From Alkalihalobacillus bogoriensis ATCC BAA-922 (GTDB lineage: Bacteria; Bacillota; Bacilli; Bacillales; Bacillaceae_F), in contig NZ_KK211279.1 of assembly GCF_000621445.1 (NCBI RefSeq), forward strand, positions 326,537 to 390,536: a DNA stretch of 64,000 nt. Direction: 5' to 3'. The first letter of the stretch is position 1, and each line of letters opens with the position of its first letter. Under the pieces are notes generated by a model, which worked only from the letters and a program-made list of their open reading frames with translations, ran no database searches and was not told where the DNA came from. Positions 28,025 through 36,409 of this stretch are shown in pieces. Position numbers and translations under genes: made by a program.

Positions 28025-28200
28025 ATAAGAAAACGCGGAGCGTCTTTTCTTTCAAGCGAAGTGCAGAGCCCTGCCCGCTTTTGAAAGTGAACCCCAAGTG
28101 CTCTTCTTGGGGTGAAACGCGCAGGTGCGCAGCCTTCGCTCTTCTTGAAAAAGCTTTCAAAGCTTCACTGCTATACCAAAATTTATCTTATCTTTTAAAG
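28025..28200. repeat. Dispersed repeat family A, copy 3
   Basis: This stretch matches 7837-8021 and 14441-14622 (landmarks GCGAAGTGCAGAGCCCTGC, AGTGAACCCCAAGTG, GCAGGTGCGCAGCCTTCGC, CTTTCAAAGCTTC). A partial echo (ACGCGGAGGCGTCGCTCTTC) follows at 28204-28225. Here no palindrome of family B is adjacent, so the two families are separate elements. Confidence 0.85.
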
Positions 28201-28421
28201 AAAAACGCGGAGGCGTCGCTCTTCTTAGAACAAGGCGACAAGCCTCAACTAACTATCATTTTCATTTGTGAAAACTAGTTTACAAATTCTTTAAATGCCT
28301 CTGGAAGGATTCTCCTAAACCAGTTCGAATAACATTCCATAGTACGTTACGAAGAGAAACGTACGAGTCTATAGAAAGGAGCACATTTCGATTCCAAAAA
28401 CTAAATAATAGAGGTGAAAAC

Positions 28422-30002
28422 ATGTTATTTAAAAAGAAGGTTCCTATTTTAACTGTCGTTGTTACTTTGTTCATGACACTACTGTTTCAAACTGTCGGTT
28501 TTAGTAGATCCCTTTTTGAAGAAACATTCAATGGAGAGGGAATAAATAACCCGGGTACTATTCACATCGGTACCTTACCAGCAAAACCTGATCCTAACAA
28601 ACCCGTTCTTGTCTTTGTCCAAGGGTTAACAAATAACTCCACAATATGGTACGAAGAAAATAATATGTATAGCTTAGCGCAGCAACAAGGATTTGAAACA
28701 ACTTTTGTAGAGCTTTATGATTCAGCTGGAACACCAAAAAGCTACTGGGACAATGGAGCCTTATTAGCCGATCAGCTCGAGCAAATTTCCGAATATTTCG
28801 GTGGCAAGAAATTAGTCATTGTAGGATACAGTAAAGGTGGTGTCGACGCACAGGTCGCCTTAATTCACGAAGGGAAACACCATCTCGTCTCGGACGTTGT
28901 AACGATCGGTTCGCCTCACTGGGGAAGTGAGCTTGCCGACTTAGCTAACAGTTCTAGCCTCGGATGGCTGGCTGCTTTAATAGGTCAAGACAATGAAGGA
29001 ACGCAAAGCTTGCAAACTGGAGTAATGAATCACTTTAGAGCAATGACAGATAGCAAGTGGCAAGTCCAACAAAATAGGTACTACAGTATTGCTGGGAATC
29101 GTGCTGGACCATTCTTTAGTAATTACTGGTTTGGAGGTACCATTATCCCTGGAGCAAGTGACGGTGTTGTCTCTGTTGCCAGTACACGTCTACCATACGC
29201 CGAAGAACTGGCTGTTCGGAACTGGAATCACGGAGAAGTTCGCCATGGCTCTAATGCTTTCCCTCTATTTAACAATAAAGTCCAAATCTCTAAGCCGATG
29301 GAAGCTGTAGCTCTACACGATTTCTCCGAGCGCACAAATCAAGAAGAACTCGATCTCCTAGTGAGAGGCGGAGCTCAAGACGGTTTTGCAGAAGAGACAT
29401 TTTATGTAGAAAATGACGTAAAGAAGATTACGATCAACTGGATGAGCGCCACGGAGTTTGATTCGGTCGAACTCATCCGTCCAGGAAAAAAGGAAAGAAA
29501 AACATATAACGTCAAAAGCGTACAGGATACAGAATTTTTTCAAGGAGCATGGCACCATGTCTTAGAAATTGACAATCCTAAAAAAGGGGAATGGAAAATC
29601 CGTACTCATACAGAGGAAAAATCCGCCTATGCCTTGCTCGTAAGCTTTGATTCAAAATTAAACAAGCAAATCAAATTCAAGGAAGACGGCAACAAAAAAA
29701 ATTGGAAATATGTTGCCGACATCGGACCAGGAAACAGTCGTGGAAACACGCCATTTACATTATTTTATGACATTCATTTCGTCCCTGAGAAAGGAAATGC
29801 CAACAAAAAAATCGGCCATCGCATGAGAGATTACAGACAATCGAAAAGGAATAATGAAAACAATCAAATTGTTATCCCTTACAGTGAAGAAGGTTCATAT
29901 AACATGACTGTCGACATCGAAGGCGTCACACCAACTGGAGATAGATTCCAACGTACGGTAATTAAGTCTGTTTATATCGATGACAAAGGAAATGCTTATT
30001 AA
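28422..30002 (+). CDS. Secreted lipase/esterase-like alpha/beta hydrolase
   Basis: The 526-residue protein has a signal peptide (KKKVPILTVVVTLFMTLLF), then an alpha/beta hydrolase domain with VLVFVQGLTNN, the nucleophile elbow VGYSKGG (S137), IGSPHWGS, a catalytic Asp candidate in GASDGVVSVAS and a His candidate in NWNHGEVRHGS. The C-terminal 230 residues look like beta-rich accessory domains. No lipobox or LPxTG was seen, so it is probably released. GAGGTGAAAAC precedes the ATG. Lipase activity is inferred from the fold and triad. Confidence 0.82.
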   Translation: MLFKKKVPILTVVVTLFMTLLFQTVGFSRSLFEETFNGEGINNPGTIHIGTLPAKPDPNKPVLVFVQGLTNNSTIWYEENNMYSLAQQQGFETTFVELYDSAGTPKSYWDNGALLADQLEQISEYFGGKKLVIVGYSKGGVDAQVALIHEGKHHLVSDVVTIGSPHWGSELADLANSSSLGWLAALIGQDNEGTQSLQTGVMNHFRAMTDSKWQVQQNRYYSIAGNRAGPFFSNYWFGGTIIPGASDGVVSVASTRLPYAEELAVRNWNHGEVRHGSNAFPLFNNKVQISKPMEAVALHDFSERTNQEELDLLVRGGAQDGFAEETFYVENDVKKITINWMSATEFDSVELIRPGKKERKTYNVKSVQDTEFFQGAWHHVLEIDNPKKGEWKIRTHTEEKSAYALLVSFDSKLNKQIKFKEDGNKKNWKYVADIGPGNSRGNTPFTLFYDIHFVPEKGNANKKIGHRMRDYRQSKRNNENNQIVIPYSEEGSYNMTVDIEGVTPTGDRFQRTVIKSVYIDDKGNAY

Positions 30003-30030
30003 ATTATAATGTTAAGAATCTCGTAAAAAA

Positions 30031-30088
30031 TGTGCCTGATCCCAAGCGCTGTAAAGTATTACACGCATCAGAGGTCAGGTACTTTTTT
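30031..30088 (+). terminator. Terminator with GTGCCTGA/TCAGGTAC stem
   Basis: TGCCTGAT(30033-30040) pairs with GAGGTCAGGTAC (30071-30082), followed by TTTTTT. It lies 30 bp after the lipase stop codon. The GTGCCTGA motif recurs at 61259 and 63346, suggesting a repeated Bacillus-type terminator-like element. Confidence 0.65.
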
Positions 30089-30186
30089 CATGTTCCGAAT
30101 TGAATCAATCTTTCTTTTATTACTTTCCGTTTGATATGTAGTATACTCTGTTTTGTGTTTCAATTTGAACAAGAAGGAAGTGCGAC

Positions 30187-31095
30187 ATGACCGCTGAGAA
30201 ATTTTTTACAAGCAAATGGGGAATTTTAATTGCAGCAGGAGGAGCTACCTTTTTATGGGGCAGTGCTTTCCCAGTACTTAAGCTGAGCTATGAGCTTTTA
30301 GACATCCATCCACATGAAATTGGGGAGCAAATATTATTTGCAGGTTATCGCTTTTTCCTTGCCGCTCTCCTTGTCTTGCTTTTTTTATACATAACGAAAA
30401 GAAAACTAGATTTTCAAAAAGGACAATTGCAAACCATCGCTTCTATAGGTTTTTTTCAAACCTTTTTACAATACATATTATTTTACATAGGATTAAGCCT
30501 AAGTACAGGTATTCAAGGATCAATCATTGCAGGAACAACATCTTTTTTTCAAATAATTCTTGCCCACTATATGTATAAAGATGACCTGATTAATTGGAGA
30601 AAAGTGTTTGGATTATTAATTGGCTTTATAGGGGTCATTTTCGTTAATATTACACAAGGTGCATTAACATTAAATATAGGGATTGGTGAGATTTTATTAT
30701 TACTCGCGATGATCTCCGCAGCTTTTGGCAATATTCTAGCCAAAAATGGTACGACTAAAATGGATGTTGCAAACCTTACTTCATATCAAATGCTAGTAGG
30801 AGCAGTAGGATTATTACTTATCGGCATAGTTTCAGTTGGCTTCTTTCCTTTTACGTTTACGATTCAGTCTTTCATGATGCTATTGTATTTAGCATTACTA
30901 TCAGCCGTCGGATTCATCTTATGGAATAATATTATGAAATACAATAAGGTGGGGAAGGTGTCGGTTTTCCTTTTTTTAATCCCAGTCTTTGGCGTATTTC
31001 TATCTAGTCTATTACTACAAGAGCCCATTCATCTCTTTGTCCTTGCTGGACTAGTTTTTGTTGCTACTGGTATTATCATTGTCAACCGAAAGTAA
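30187..31095 (+). CDS. EamA/DMT-family transporter
   Basis: The 302 residues hold about ten hydrophobic helices in two EamA repeats; the first repeat opens with GATFLWGSAFPVLKL, the second with EILLLLAMISAAFGNILAK. The GSAFP region after helix 1 is typical of drug/metabolite exporters. The substrate is unknown. It is a single gene with a GAAGGAAG ribosome site, followed by a short inverted repeat. Confidence 0.88.
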   Translation: MTAEKFFTSKWGILIAAGGATFLWGSAFPVLKLSYELLDIHPHEIGEQILFAGYRFFLAALLVLLFLYITKRKLDFQKGQLQTIASIGFFQTFLQYILFYIGLSLSTGIQGSIIAGTTSFFQIILAHYMYKDDLINWRKVFGLLIGFIGVIFVNITQGALTLNIGIGEILLLLAMISAAFGNILAKNGTTKMDVANLTSYQMLVGAVGLLLIGIVSVGFFPFTFTIQSFMMLLYLALLSAVGFILWNNIMKYNKVGKVSVFLFLIPVFGVFLSSLLLQEPIHLFVLAGLVFVATGIIIVNRK

Positions 31096-31096
31096 C

Positions 31097-31118
31097 GAGG
31101 ACAACTTAGGTTGTCCTC
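31097..31118. terminator. Inverted repeat after the EamA gene
   Basis: GAGGACAAC pairs with GTTGTCCTC starting one base after the stop codon. No T-run follows, so it may be a weak terminator or mRNA end-stabilising hairpin. Confidence 0.45.
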
Positions 31119-31236
31119 AGACTGTTTACACAACGACATGCTATAGTCACAGAGTTTCCCTGTAAGTTTCATGAACCCTTGAATGTTCCCATTTAAACCA
31201 TACTCATGCAGTTTAGTAAGAGATAATTCAGGTGAG

Positions 31237-31260
31237 TTGTTTTGTTTTGTTTTGTTTTGT
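31237..31260 (+). repeat. TTTTG pentanucleotide microsatellite
   Basis: Nearly five tandem TTTGT units lie in the gap 31119-31371, which otherwise shows no gene. Confidence 0.8.
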
Positions 31261-31371
31261 TAGTCTATATCTTCACTTTAGTTTTTTCCCTTACATCAAG
31301 TAGTGTTTTTAACAACCTAGAGTTCATATTTTCATAAAGAAACTAATTAAAGTAACCTTTATTTGTTAATC

Positions 31372-31409
31372 GAAAAGAAAAAAGAGCAGAACTACTGCTT
31401 TCTGCTCTC
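31372..31409 (-). terminator. Terminator downstream of the immunity-like gene
   Basis: On the minus strand AGAGCAGA pairs with TCTGCTCT and runs into TTTTTTCTTTTC. It is placed about 60 bp after the stop codon at 31468. Confidence 0.75.
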
Positions 31410-31467
31410 TACCACAATAGCGCCCAATTACAGAAGATTATTGCCCCTTTTAGAATTGATTATCATC

Positions 31468-31755
31468 TTAAAAAACAGTGATAATTTCAATCTTATTTTG
31501 TTTAATAAGCTTTGCTAGAGTAACTCCATCTATTTTTGTAATATTTATTATATCTTGATGGGACTCACCATAACACTCTGCTACCTTTATTCTTCCTTCC
31601 CATACAGCCCTTCCTTCTACGGAACGAGAAATAAAATACTCTTTTCCCTTATAAACAAATTCAATTTCCCTACCTTGTTCCAAATAAAATAAAAAGTGTT
31701 CATAACTAATAACTTCACCCATTGAAACATCATCAAAATTCCTTTGATTATCCAT
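31468..31755 (-). CDS. Probable immunity protein of a polymorphic toxin
   Basis: From MDNQRNFDDVSMGEVISYEH the 95-residue protein is small, acidic and soluble (FLFYLEQGREIEFVYKGKEY then FISRSVEGRAVWEGRI). The ATG follows GAGGGG at 8 nt and lies 15 bp past the stop codon of a toxin-like C-terminal segment. The order toxin tip then small acidic protein is the usual arrangement of a polymorphic toxin and its immunity protein. The family itself is not recognised; the role is inferred from context. Confidence 0.55.
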   Translation of the reverse strand: MDNQRNFDDVSMGEVISYEHFLFYLEQGREIEFVYKGKEYFISRSVEGRAVWEGRIKVAECYGESHQDIINITKIDGVTLAKLIKQNKIEIITVF

Positions 31756-31769
31756 AAAAACACCCCTCT

Positions 31770-32096
31770 TTAATGCCCACTCCTCACACCATTGGTCCAA
31801 GTATGCCTGTGTGGAAATTTAAAATTTCCAGCATGTCGAAAATCTATATCCACATCTGCTTTCCCATTCTTGTCATAATATCTTCTTTGCTTTACGCCTT
31901 TACTATCCTTTAAATCCTTTGAAGACAAGGCTTTGCCTGTTGTAGGTAAAGAAGATTTTGTAGAGGTGGATTGAGATGAATGATTTTCTGTTTTCGCTCC
32001 ATCTTTTTTAGCTTTTTCATATGCTCTCTCAGCAAAATATGCTGCTACTTTATTATAAAGCCAAGACCCTTCTTGATAATAGAAAAAATAGAGCAA
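31770..32096 (-). pseudogene. Stranded C-terminal toxin module (N-terminus missing)
   Basis: The frame encodes a low-complexity linker (ENHSSQSTSTKSSLPTTGKA) and a toxin-like tip SKGVKQRRYYDKNGKADVDI continuing DFRHAGNFKFPHRHTW. The pattern YYDxxGKAxxDIDFxHxGN...FPHxHxW is typical of C-terminal toxin domains in Bacillus LXG/WapA-type proteins. There is no ribosome site and no N-terminal delivery domain upstream (32097-32412 has none), so this is a truncated remnant or an orphan cassette. Catalytic activity is unknown; the histidines suggest a nuclease-like site. Confidence 0.55.
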
Positions 32097-32412
32097 AAGA
32101 ATTAATAGCGGTTTTCGATAATTATCTTAATCTCAACCGTAAAAAAGCTAACCCACAAATCGTGAGGGATTCAATGTGGTAAGCAATTTTTTAACCATAG
32201 CCTTGCTCAATTCACCAATAGTTTTTATATAAATTGTTTTAAATTTTTATCCCATCAATTGTGACCATAAAAATAACCTATAACCTCATGGAAATGTTTC
32301 GATACTTTATCCCCATCCTGACCGAACGTAGGTGAATTCTTTCAGATGAAACTATTCATTTCGTCCTAACTCTGCTAGACTAATGCTAAGTTGAACGAAA
32401 GGACCTACCACT

Positions 32413-33351
32413 ATGAAACATCCATTTTTCCCGACTATTATTGGAGCAATCATTTGTTTTGTCATCTTCACCATTGATTATTTCCAATTCAGCTTAATAG
32501 AGAAATTTTTAGTGTTTGCCATTTTTGTGATTTTGCCGCTTATTATTCTCTTAATTGAAAACAAAGACCAAACAGCCATTCAAACAAAGATTTATACTTT
32601 GATTAAGGTTTTTCATTTCCCAGCAGCCCTTCTATCTTTAGCTTCGCTTATGAGCAACAAAACATGGGAAGTGGGCAATAGCGTTATTTCAGGGACTTTG
32701 TCTCTTGCGTGGCTGCTTTTTACTTTTCTGCTTGCTTTATGTGGTGTGCTTTTAATAATAGAGAAAAAAGAAAAGATAGAAGAAATCGCAATCGGTGCGG
32801 GATTAATTTATTTTTTTATTGGAGGGATTTGGTTTACTCTTTACCAATTTCAACTAACCTTTTTACAAGTTGACCCTACAGTAAGTGCTTTAAGCTCGGT
32901 TCATTTTCATTTTTCTTCTGCTATTGTTCCTATTTTTATTGGAATGCTAGGACGGATTATGGTTATAAAAAGTTGGTATCACTGGTTAGTTATTGTGGAT
33001 ATAATCGGACCGATATTGATTGCGATTGGGATTGTTGTTTCTAAGCCATTGGAAATGATAGGGGTAAGTATCTTTGCCTTTAATATTTTCATTTATTGCA
33101 CCTATTTGCTGTTGAAAATGAGAAAGAACATGGAGAGAAGTTATGGTAATTTATTTCTAACGCTTTCCTGCCTTGCTTTTTACAGTATCATTGTCATATC
33201 GATTTGTTATCCGATAGCAAAACTATTTTTCTCCATAACGATTATGGATATGATTCCTATTTACGGGACACTACATGCGTTTGGATTTGTATTGTTTGGA
33301 TTATTAGGGTGGATTTTAGTAAGGGAATATAAACATAAACGAGCGAATTAA
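32413..33351 (+). CDS. Multi-span membrane protein, YndJ-like
   Basis: The 312 residues form about nine hydrophobic helices. The central LIYFFIGGIWFTLYQFQL, VHFHFSSAIVPIFIGMLG and the tail FVLFGLLGWILVREY resemble the membrane half of Bacillus YndJ. The ATG at 32413 follows GAAAGGACC. No function is established for YndJ. It is a single gene with a bidirectional terminator shared with the carbohydrate operon. Confidence 0.65.
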   Translation: MKHPFFPTIIGAIICFVIFTIDYFQFSLIEKFLVFAIFVILPLIILLIENKDQTAIQTKIYTLIKVFHFPAALLSLASLMSNKTWEVGNSVISGTLSLAWLLFTFLLALCGVLLIIEKKEKIEEIAIGAGLIYFFIGGIWFTLYQFQLTFLQVDPTVSALSSVHFHFSSAIVPIFIGMLGRIMVIKSWYHWLVIVDIIGPILIAIGIVVSKPLEMIGVSIFAFNIFIYCTYLLLKMRKNMERSYGNLFLTLSCLAFYSIIVISICYPIAKLFFSITIMDMIPIYGTLHAFGFVLFGLLGWILVREYKHKRAN

Positions 33352-33401
33352 ACATAACCAAACTAATACATGTATTTTATTCAATGTTTAAAACTCAAAA
33401 T

Positions 33402-33440
33402 AAAAAAGGGTAAATAGCCTCGTGCTATCACCCTTTTTTA
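33402..33440. terminator. Bidirectional terminator
   Basis: AAAAAAGGGT..ATAG pairs with CTAT..ACCCTTTTTT around CCTCGTG. It separates the YndJ-like gene (plus) from the end of the carbohydrate utilisation operon (minus), with T-runs on both strands. Confidence 0.8.
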
Positions 33441-33492
33441 TTGATTTTACTAACGCTCCTTAGCGAAATCGTATCCGCACGAAAAAGAAGTC

Positions 33493-35217
33493 CTACCCTA
33501 ACTTCGGTTCATCCACCAACTGAACAATATTTGCCTCTGCATGCTCCAATTCCAACACTGTAATTACATTATCTTTTTCCTTTAATAATGGCCCAGGCAA
33601 ATACAGCCGTTGTTGTGGCCCTGCTGTTGTCCAGTAACGCCCTAAGTTAAATCCATTAATAAAGACATTTCCTTTCGTAAATCCATCGAGGTCTACAAAT
33701 GTATCACTCACTTCATTAGCATCAAAGCTTCCTTGAAAGAACTTCGGATAGCGAGTGTCTTTGCCACCATCATAACGAGTTGGTAAAACATCTAATTCGA
33801 TACAATGCATTGTCCAATGGAACCAATATTGTTCGCCTAACCAAAGGTTGTTCACTATGCCTTTTTTATCAGTTAAATGTTTTCCATAGTTGGCGCGTCC
33901 CATATTTTCAACAAGAATCTCTAACGTGTTCACTTCATTTGGAAAATCAATGACGACCTGCTCAGCTTCATTATTTATATAAACGGTCGTTTGGAACTGG
34001 CCATTTACATATATGTATGCCCGATCACGGATTGGTTCTGTATCTAGTTTTAGCTGTCCTGTTCGGTTTACTTTAGTCGAATAAAGAATATAACCGTATG
34101 ATTGTCCTGCTTCTTCCATGCTTAGTGGGACGAGATGTTCTTTTCTTTTACTTATGTCTTGTAATGTATCAAATAAGCTCACAGATTCAGTTAACGTTAT
34201 CGCACCGTAACTTTTTCTCGGTATTTCATTTTCTATATCTTCTGGTACTTCTTTATATTTCTTCAGCACTTCTTTCACTTGTTTGTATTTTTCCGTGATT
34301 TCCCCACTTTCAGATAACAAGCTGTCATAATCATAGCTCGTTATCGTAGGATAGTATTTGTCGTAATGGTTGGCGCCGTTCATAAAGCCGAAGTTCGTTC
34401 CACCATGAAACATATAAAAGTTCACCGAGCTTTTTAGCGTTAATAAATCTTCAAAATGTTTCGCTGCATCCTTTGGGTCTCTTGTTACATGTTTCCCTTC
34501 CCAATGGTCGAACCAGCCAATCCAATATTCGGCTACCATCTTCGGAGATCCCGGCTTAAATGTTTCTAACGTCGTAAAGGATTCTTCCGCTCTGGAGCCA
34601 AAATTCAGTGTTGTTGTGACATCTGGCAATGAGCCTTGTTCAATGAAATGAGGTCCATCTGAAGTGAAAAGGAATGTGTCTAGGCCGTGCTTTTGATATT
34701 GCTCTTTAAAAAAGTTCAAATAATTGTGGTCATTTCCATAGGCTCCGTACTCATTTTCGATTTGCATCGCAATGACTGGACCACCGTGTTTGCTTAAATG
34801 CTTCTCAATTTTCGGGAGCAACACATCATAATAATCTGCCACGTGTTGCAAAAAAGCCGGCTGACTCGAGCGAAGGATGATGTCCTTTTCGGCTAGTAAC
34901 CATGCTGGTAACCCTCCCATTTCCCATTCCGCACAAATATAGGGAGATGGACGAACTATAACATATAAGTCAAGGGCTTGGGCTGTCTGAATGAAACGTT
35001 CAATATCAGCCATTCCTGAGAAATGGAACTGTCCTTTTTTCGGCTCATGGAAATTCCACGGCACATACGTTTCCACTGTATTTAACCCCATTGCCTTTAG
35101 CTTTCGTAATCGGTCTTCCCAGTATTGTGGCACGACACGGAAATAGTGAATCGCGCCTGACAATACTTGAAATGGCTTTCCATCTAACAGAAATTCTCCA
35201 TTGTCTGCTTTTAACAT
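33493..35217 (-). CDS. Glycoside hydrolase family 35 beta-galactosidase
   Basis: The 574-residue protein is a typical compact GH35 enzyme: LSGAIHYFRVVPQYWEDRL, GLNTVETYVPWNFHEPKKG, VIVRPSPYICAEWEMGGLP, the acid/base in AMQIENEYGAYG (E156) and the nucleophile in MVAEYWIGWFDHW (E230), followed by beta-sandwich domains ending FINGFNLGRYWT. It lacks a signal peptide, so it acts in the cytoplasm, releasing terminal beta-galactose from imported oligosaccharides. It is the last gene of the operon, 60 bp after the GH88 gene. Confidence 0.92.
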   Translation of the reverse strand: MLKADNGEFLLDGKPFQVLSGAIHYFRVVPQYWEDRLRKLKAMGLNTVETYVPWNFHEPKKGQFHFSGMADIERFIQTAQALDLYVIVRPSPYICAEWEMGGLPAWLLAEKDIILRSSQPAFLQHVADYYDVLLPKIEKHLSKHGGPVIAMQIENEYGAYGNDHNYLNFFKEQYQKHGLDTFLFTSDGPHFIEQGSLPDVTTTLNFGSRAEESFTTLETFKPGSPKMVAEYWIGWFDHWEGKHVTRDPKDAAKHFEDLLTLKSSVNFYMFHGGTNFGFMNGANHYDKYYPTITSYDYDSLLSESGEITEKYKQVKEVLKKYKEVPEDIENEIPRKSYGAITLTESVSLFDTLQDISKRKEHLVPLSMEEAGQSYGYILYSTKVNRTGQLKLDTEPIRDRAYIYVNGQFQTTVYINNEAEQVVIDFPNEVNTLEILVENMGRANYGKHLTDKKGIVNNLWLGEQYWFHWTMHCIELDVLPTRYDGGKDTRYPKFFQGSFDANEVSDTFVDLDGFTKGNVFINGFNLGRYWTTAGPQQRLYLPGPLLKEKDNVITVLELEHAEANIVQLVDEPKLG

Positions 35218-35277
35218 TATGTAACCTCCCGCTGCATTCTCTCGCGTATTTTCGTTTTCATTCAGACTTCGTTTTCC

Positions 35278-36405
35278 TTACCAAAACAATTGTGTTTCCC
35301 CTTTTAACTTTGCCATGCCTTCAACAAAGAAATAATCTCCGTAAATAAGCGGCTTTTCTAATCCTTTTTGTTCTGGATAATGACTTGTTCCAGCAAGAAT
35401 TAGCCCATCTTCTTGTTCATCATCCCATGCCCCGTAATTTTCATATAAGGACTGCAAAATATTCACGCCGGCTTTTCTATAGATGTCTGACTCTGTTGAT
35501 GGGACGCTTTCTGCTAATAATAACAGACCTGATGCTGCGATTGCACCTGCAGACGAGTCACGATACGGTTTTACCTCATCAGGAATGCGAAAATCCCAAT
35601 GTGGGACATAATCTTCCGGTAAATTAGCGATAAAAAAGTGGGCTACTTTTTTGGCAGTTCGTAAATATTTCACTTCTTTCGTATATTGATAGCATAATGT
35701 TAACCCGTAAATCGCCCAAGCCGTTCCTCTCGACCAAGCTGAGTGCGGACTATAACCTTGCCCCCCAATAAATTCCCGCCGTTCTCCAGTGTCTGGATCA
35801 AAGTGAACGATATGATGAACTGAACCGTCTTCTTCAACAAAATGATTTACGATTGTATCCGCATGCTTCATGGCAACAGCTTTATATCGCGGATCACCTG
35901 TTTCTTCAGAGGCCCAGAATAATAACGATAAGTTCATCGCACAATCAATAATCGCATACCCTCTATTATCATCCCCTTCAAACCAAGGATTCCACGCGCG
36001 AATAAAGTTACCATTAGCATTAAAGCGTCCCATTAGTAAGTTAGCGGCTAAGAGTGCCCGACGTCTTGAATCTTCCTCTCCAAGGATCTTCCATCTTGCC
36101 ACACTTGTGAGTGTCCACATAAAGCCAATATCATGATCCAAACGATAGAAATCAGAGATGACTTTATCTAATTGACGTTCGCAATCTTCTGCCATCTGAC
36201 GCAGCGCTTCATCTTTCGTATGACGATACACTAACCATAATTGCCCAGGCCAAAAACCCGCTGTCCACCAATGCGGGTGAGCCAACTCATAGTTCCCATC
36301 TTTACTTATATGTGGAAAGTTAGCCCCAATCTTTTTACTCGTTCTATTCAACTTTTTTAAAATATCATTCCAAGCTTCCTCTACCCATTTTTGTTCCTGT
36401 ACCAT
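35278..36405 (-). CDS. Glycoside hydrolase family 88 unsaturated uronyl hydrolase
   Basis: The 375 residues match the alpha6/alpha6-barrel GH88 family: HPHWWTAGFWPGQLWLVY, the conserved RLDHDIGFM (D90, D92) and AIIDCAMNL (D154, equivalent to the acid/base Asp of Bacillus UGL), then SAWSRGTAWAIYGL. These enzymes hydrate the double bond of the 4,5-unsaturated uronic acid left at oligosaccharide ends by polysaccharide lyases. It has no signal peptide and lies 4 bp from the lyase gene upstream, which makes the lyase its natural partner. Confidence 0.92.
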   Translation of the reverse strand: MVQEQKWVEEAWNDILKKLNRTSKKIGANFPHISKDGNYELAHPHWWTAGFWPGQLWLVYRHTKDEALRQMAEDCERQLDKVISDFYRLDHDIGFMWTLTSVARWKILGEEDSRRRALLAANLLMGRFNANGNFIRAWNPWFEGDDNRGYAIIDCAMNLSLLFWASEETGDPRYKAVAMKHADTIVNHFVEEDGSVHHIVHFDPDTGERREFIGGQGYSPHSAWSRGTAWAIYGLTLCYQYTKEVKYLRTAKKVAHFFIANLPEDYVPHWDFRIPDEVKPYRDSSAGAIAASGLLLLAESVPSTESDIYRKAGVNILQSLYENYGAWDDEQEDGLILAGTSHYPEQKGLEKPLIYGDYFFVEGMAKLKGETQLFW

Positions 36406-36409
36406 TCTC

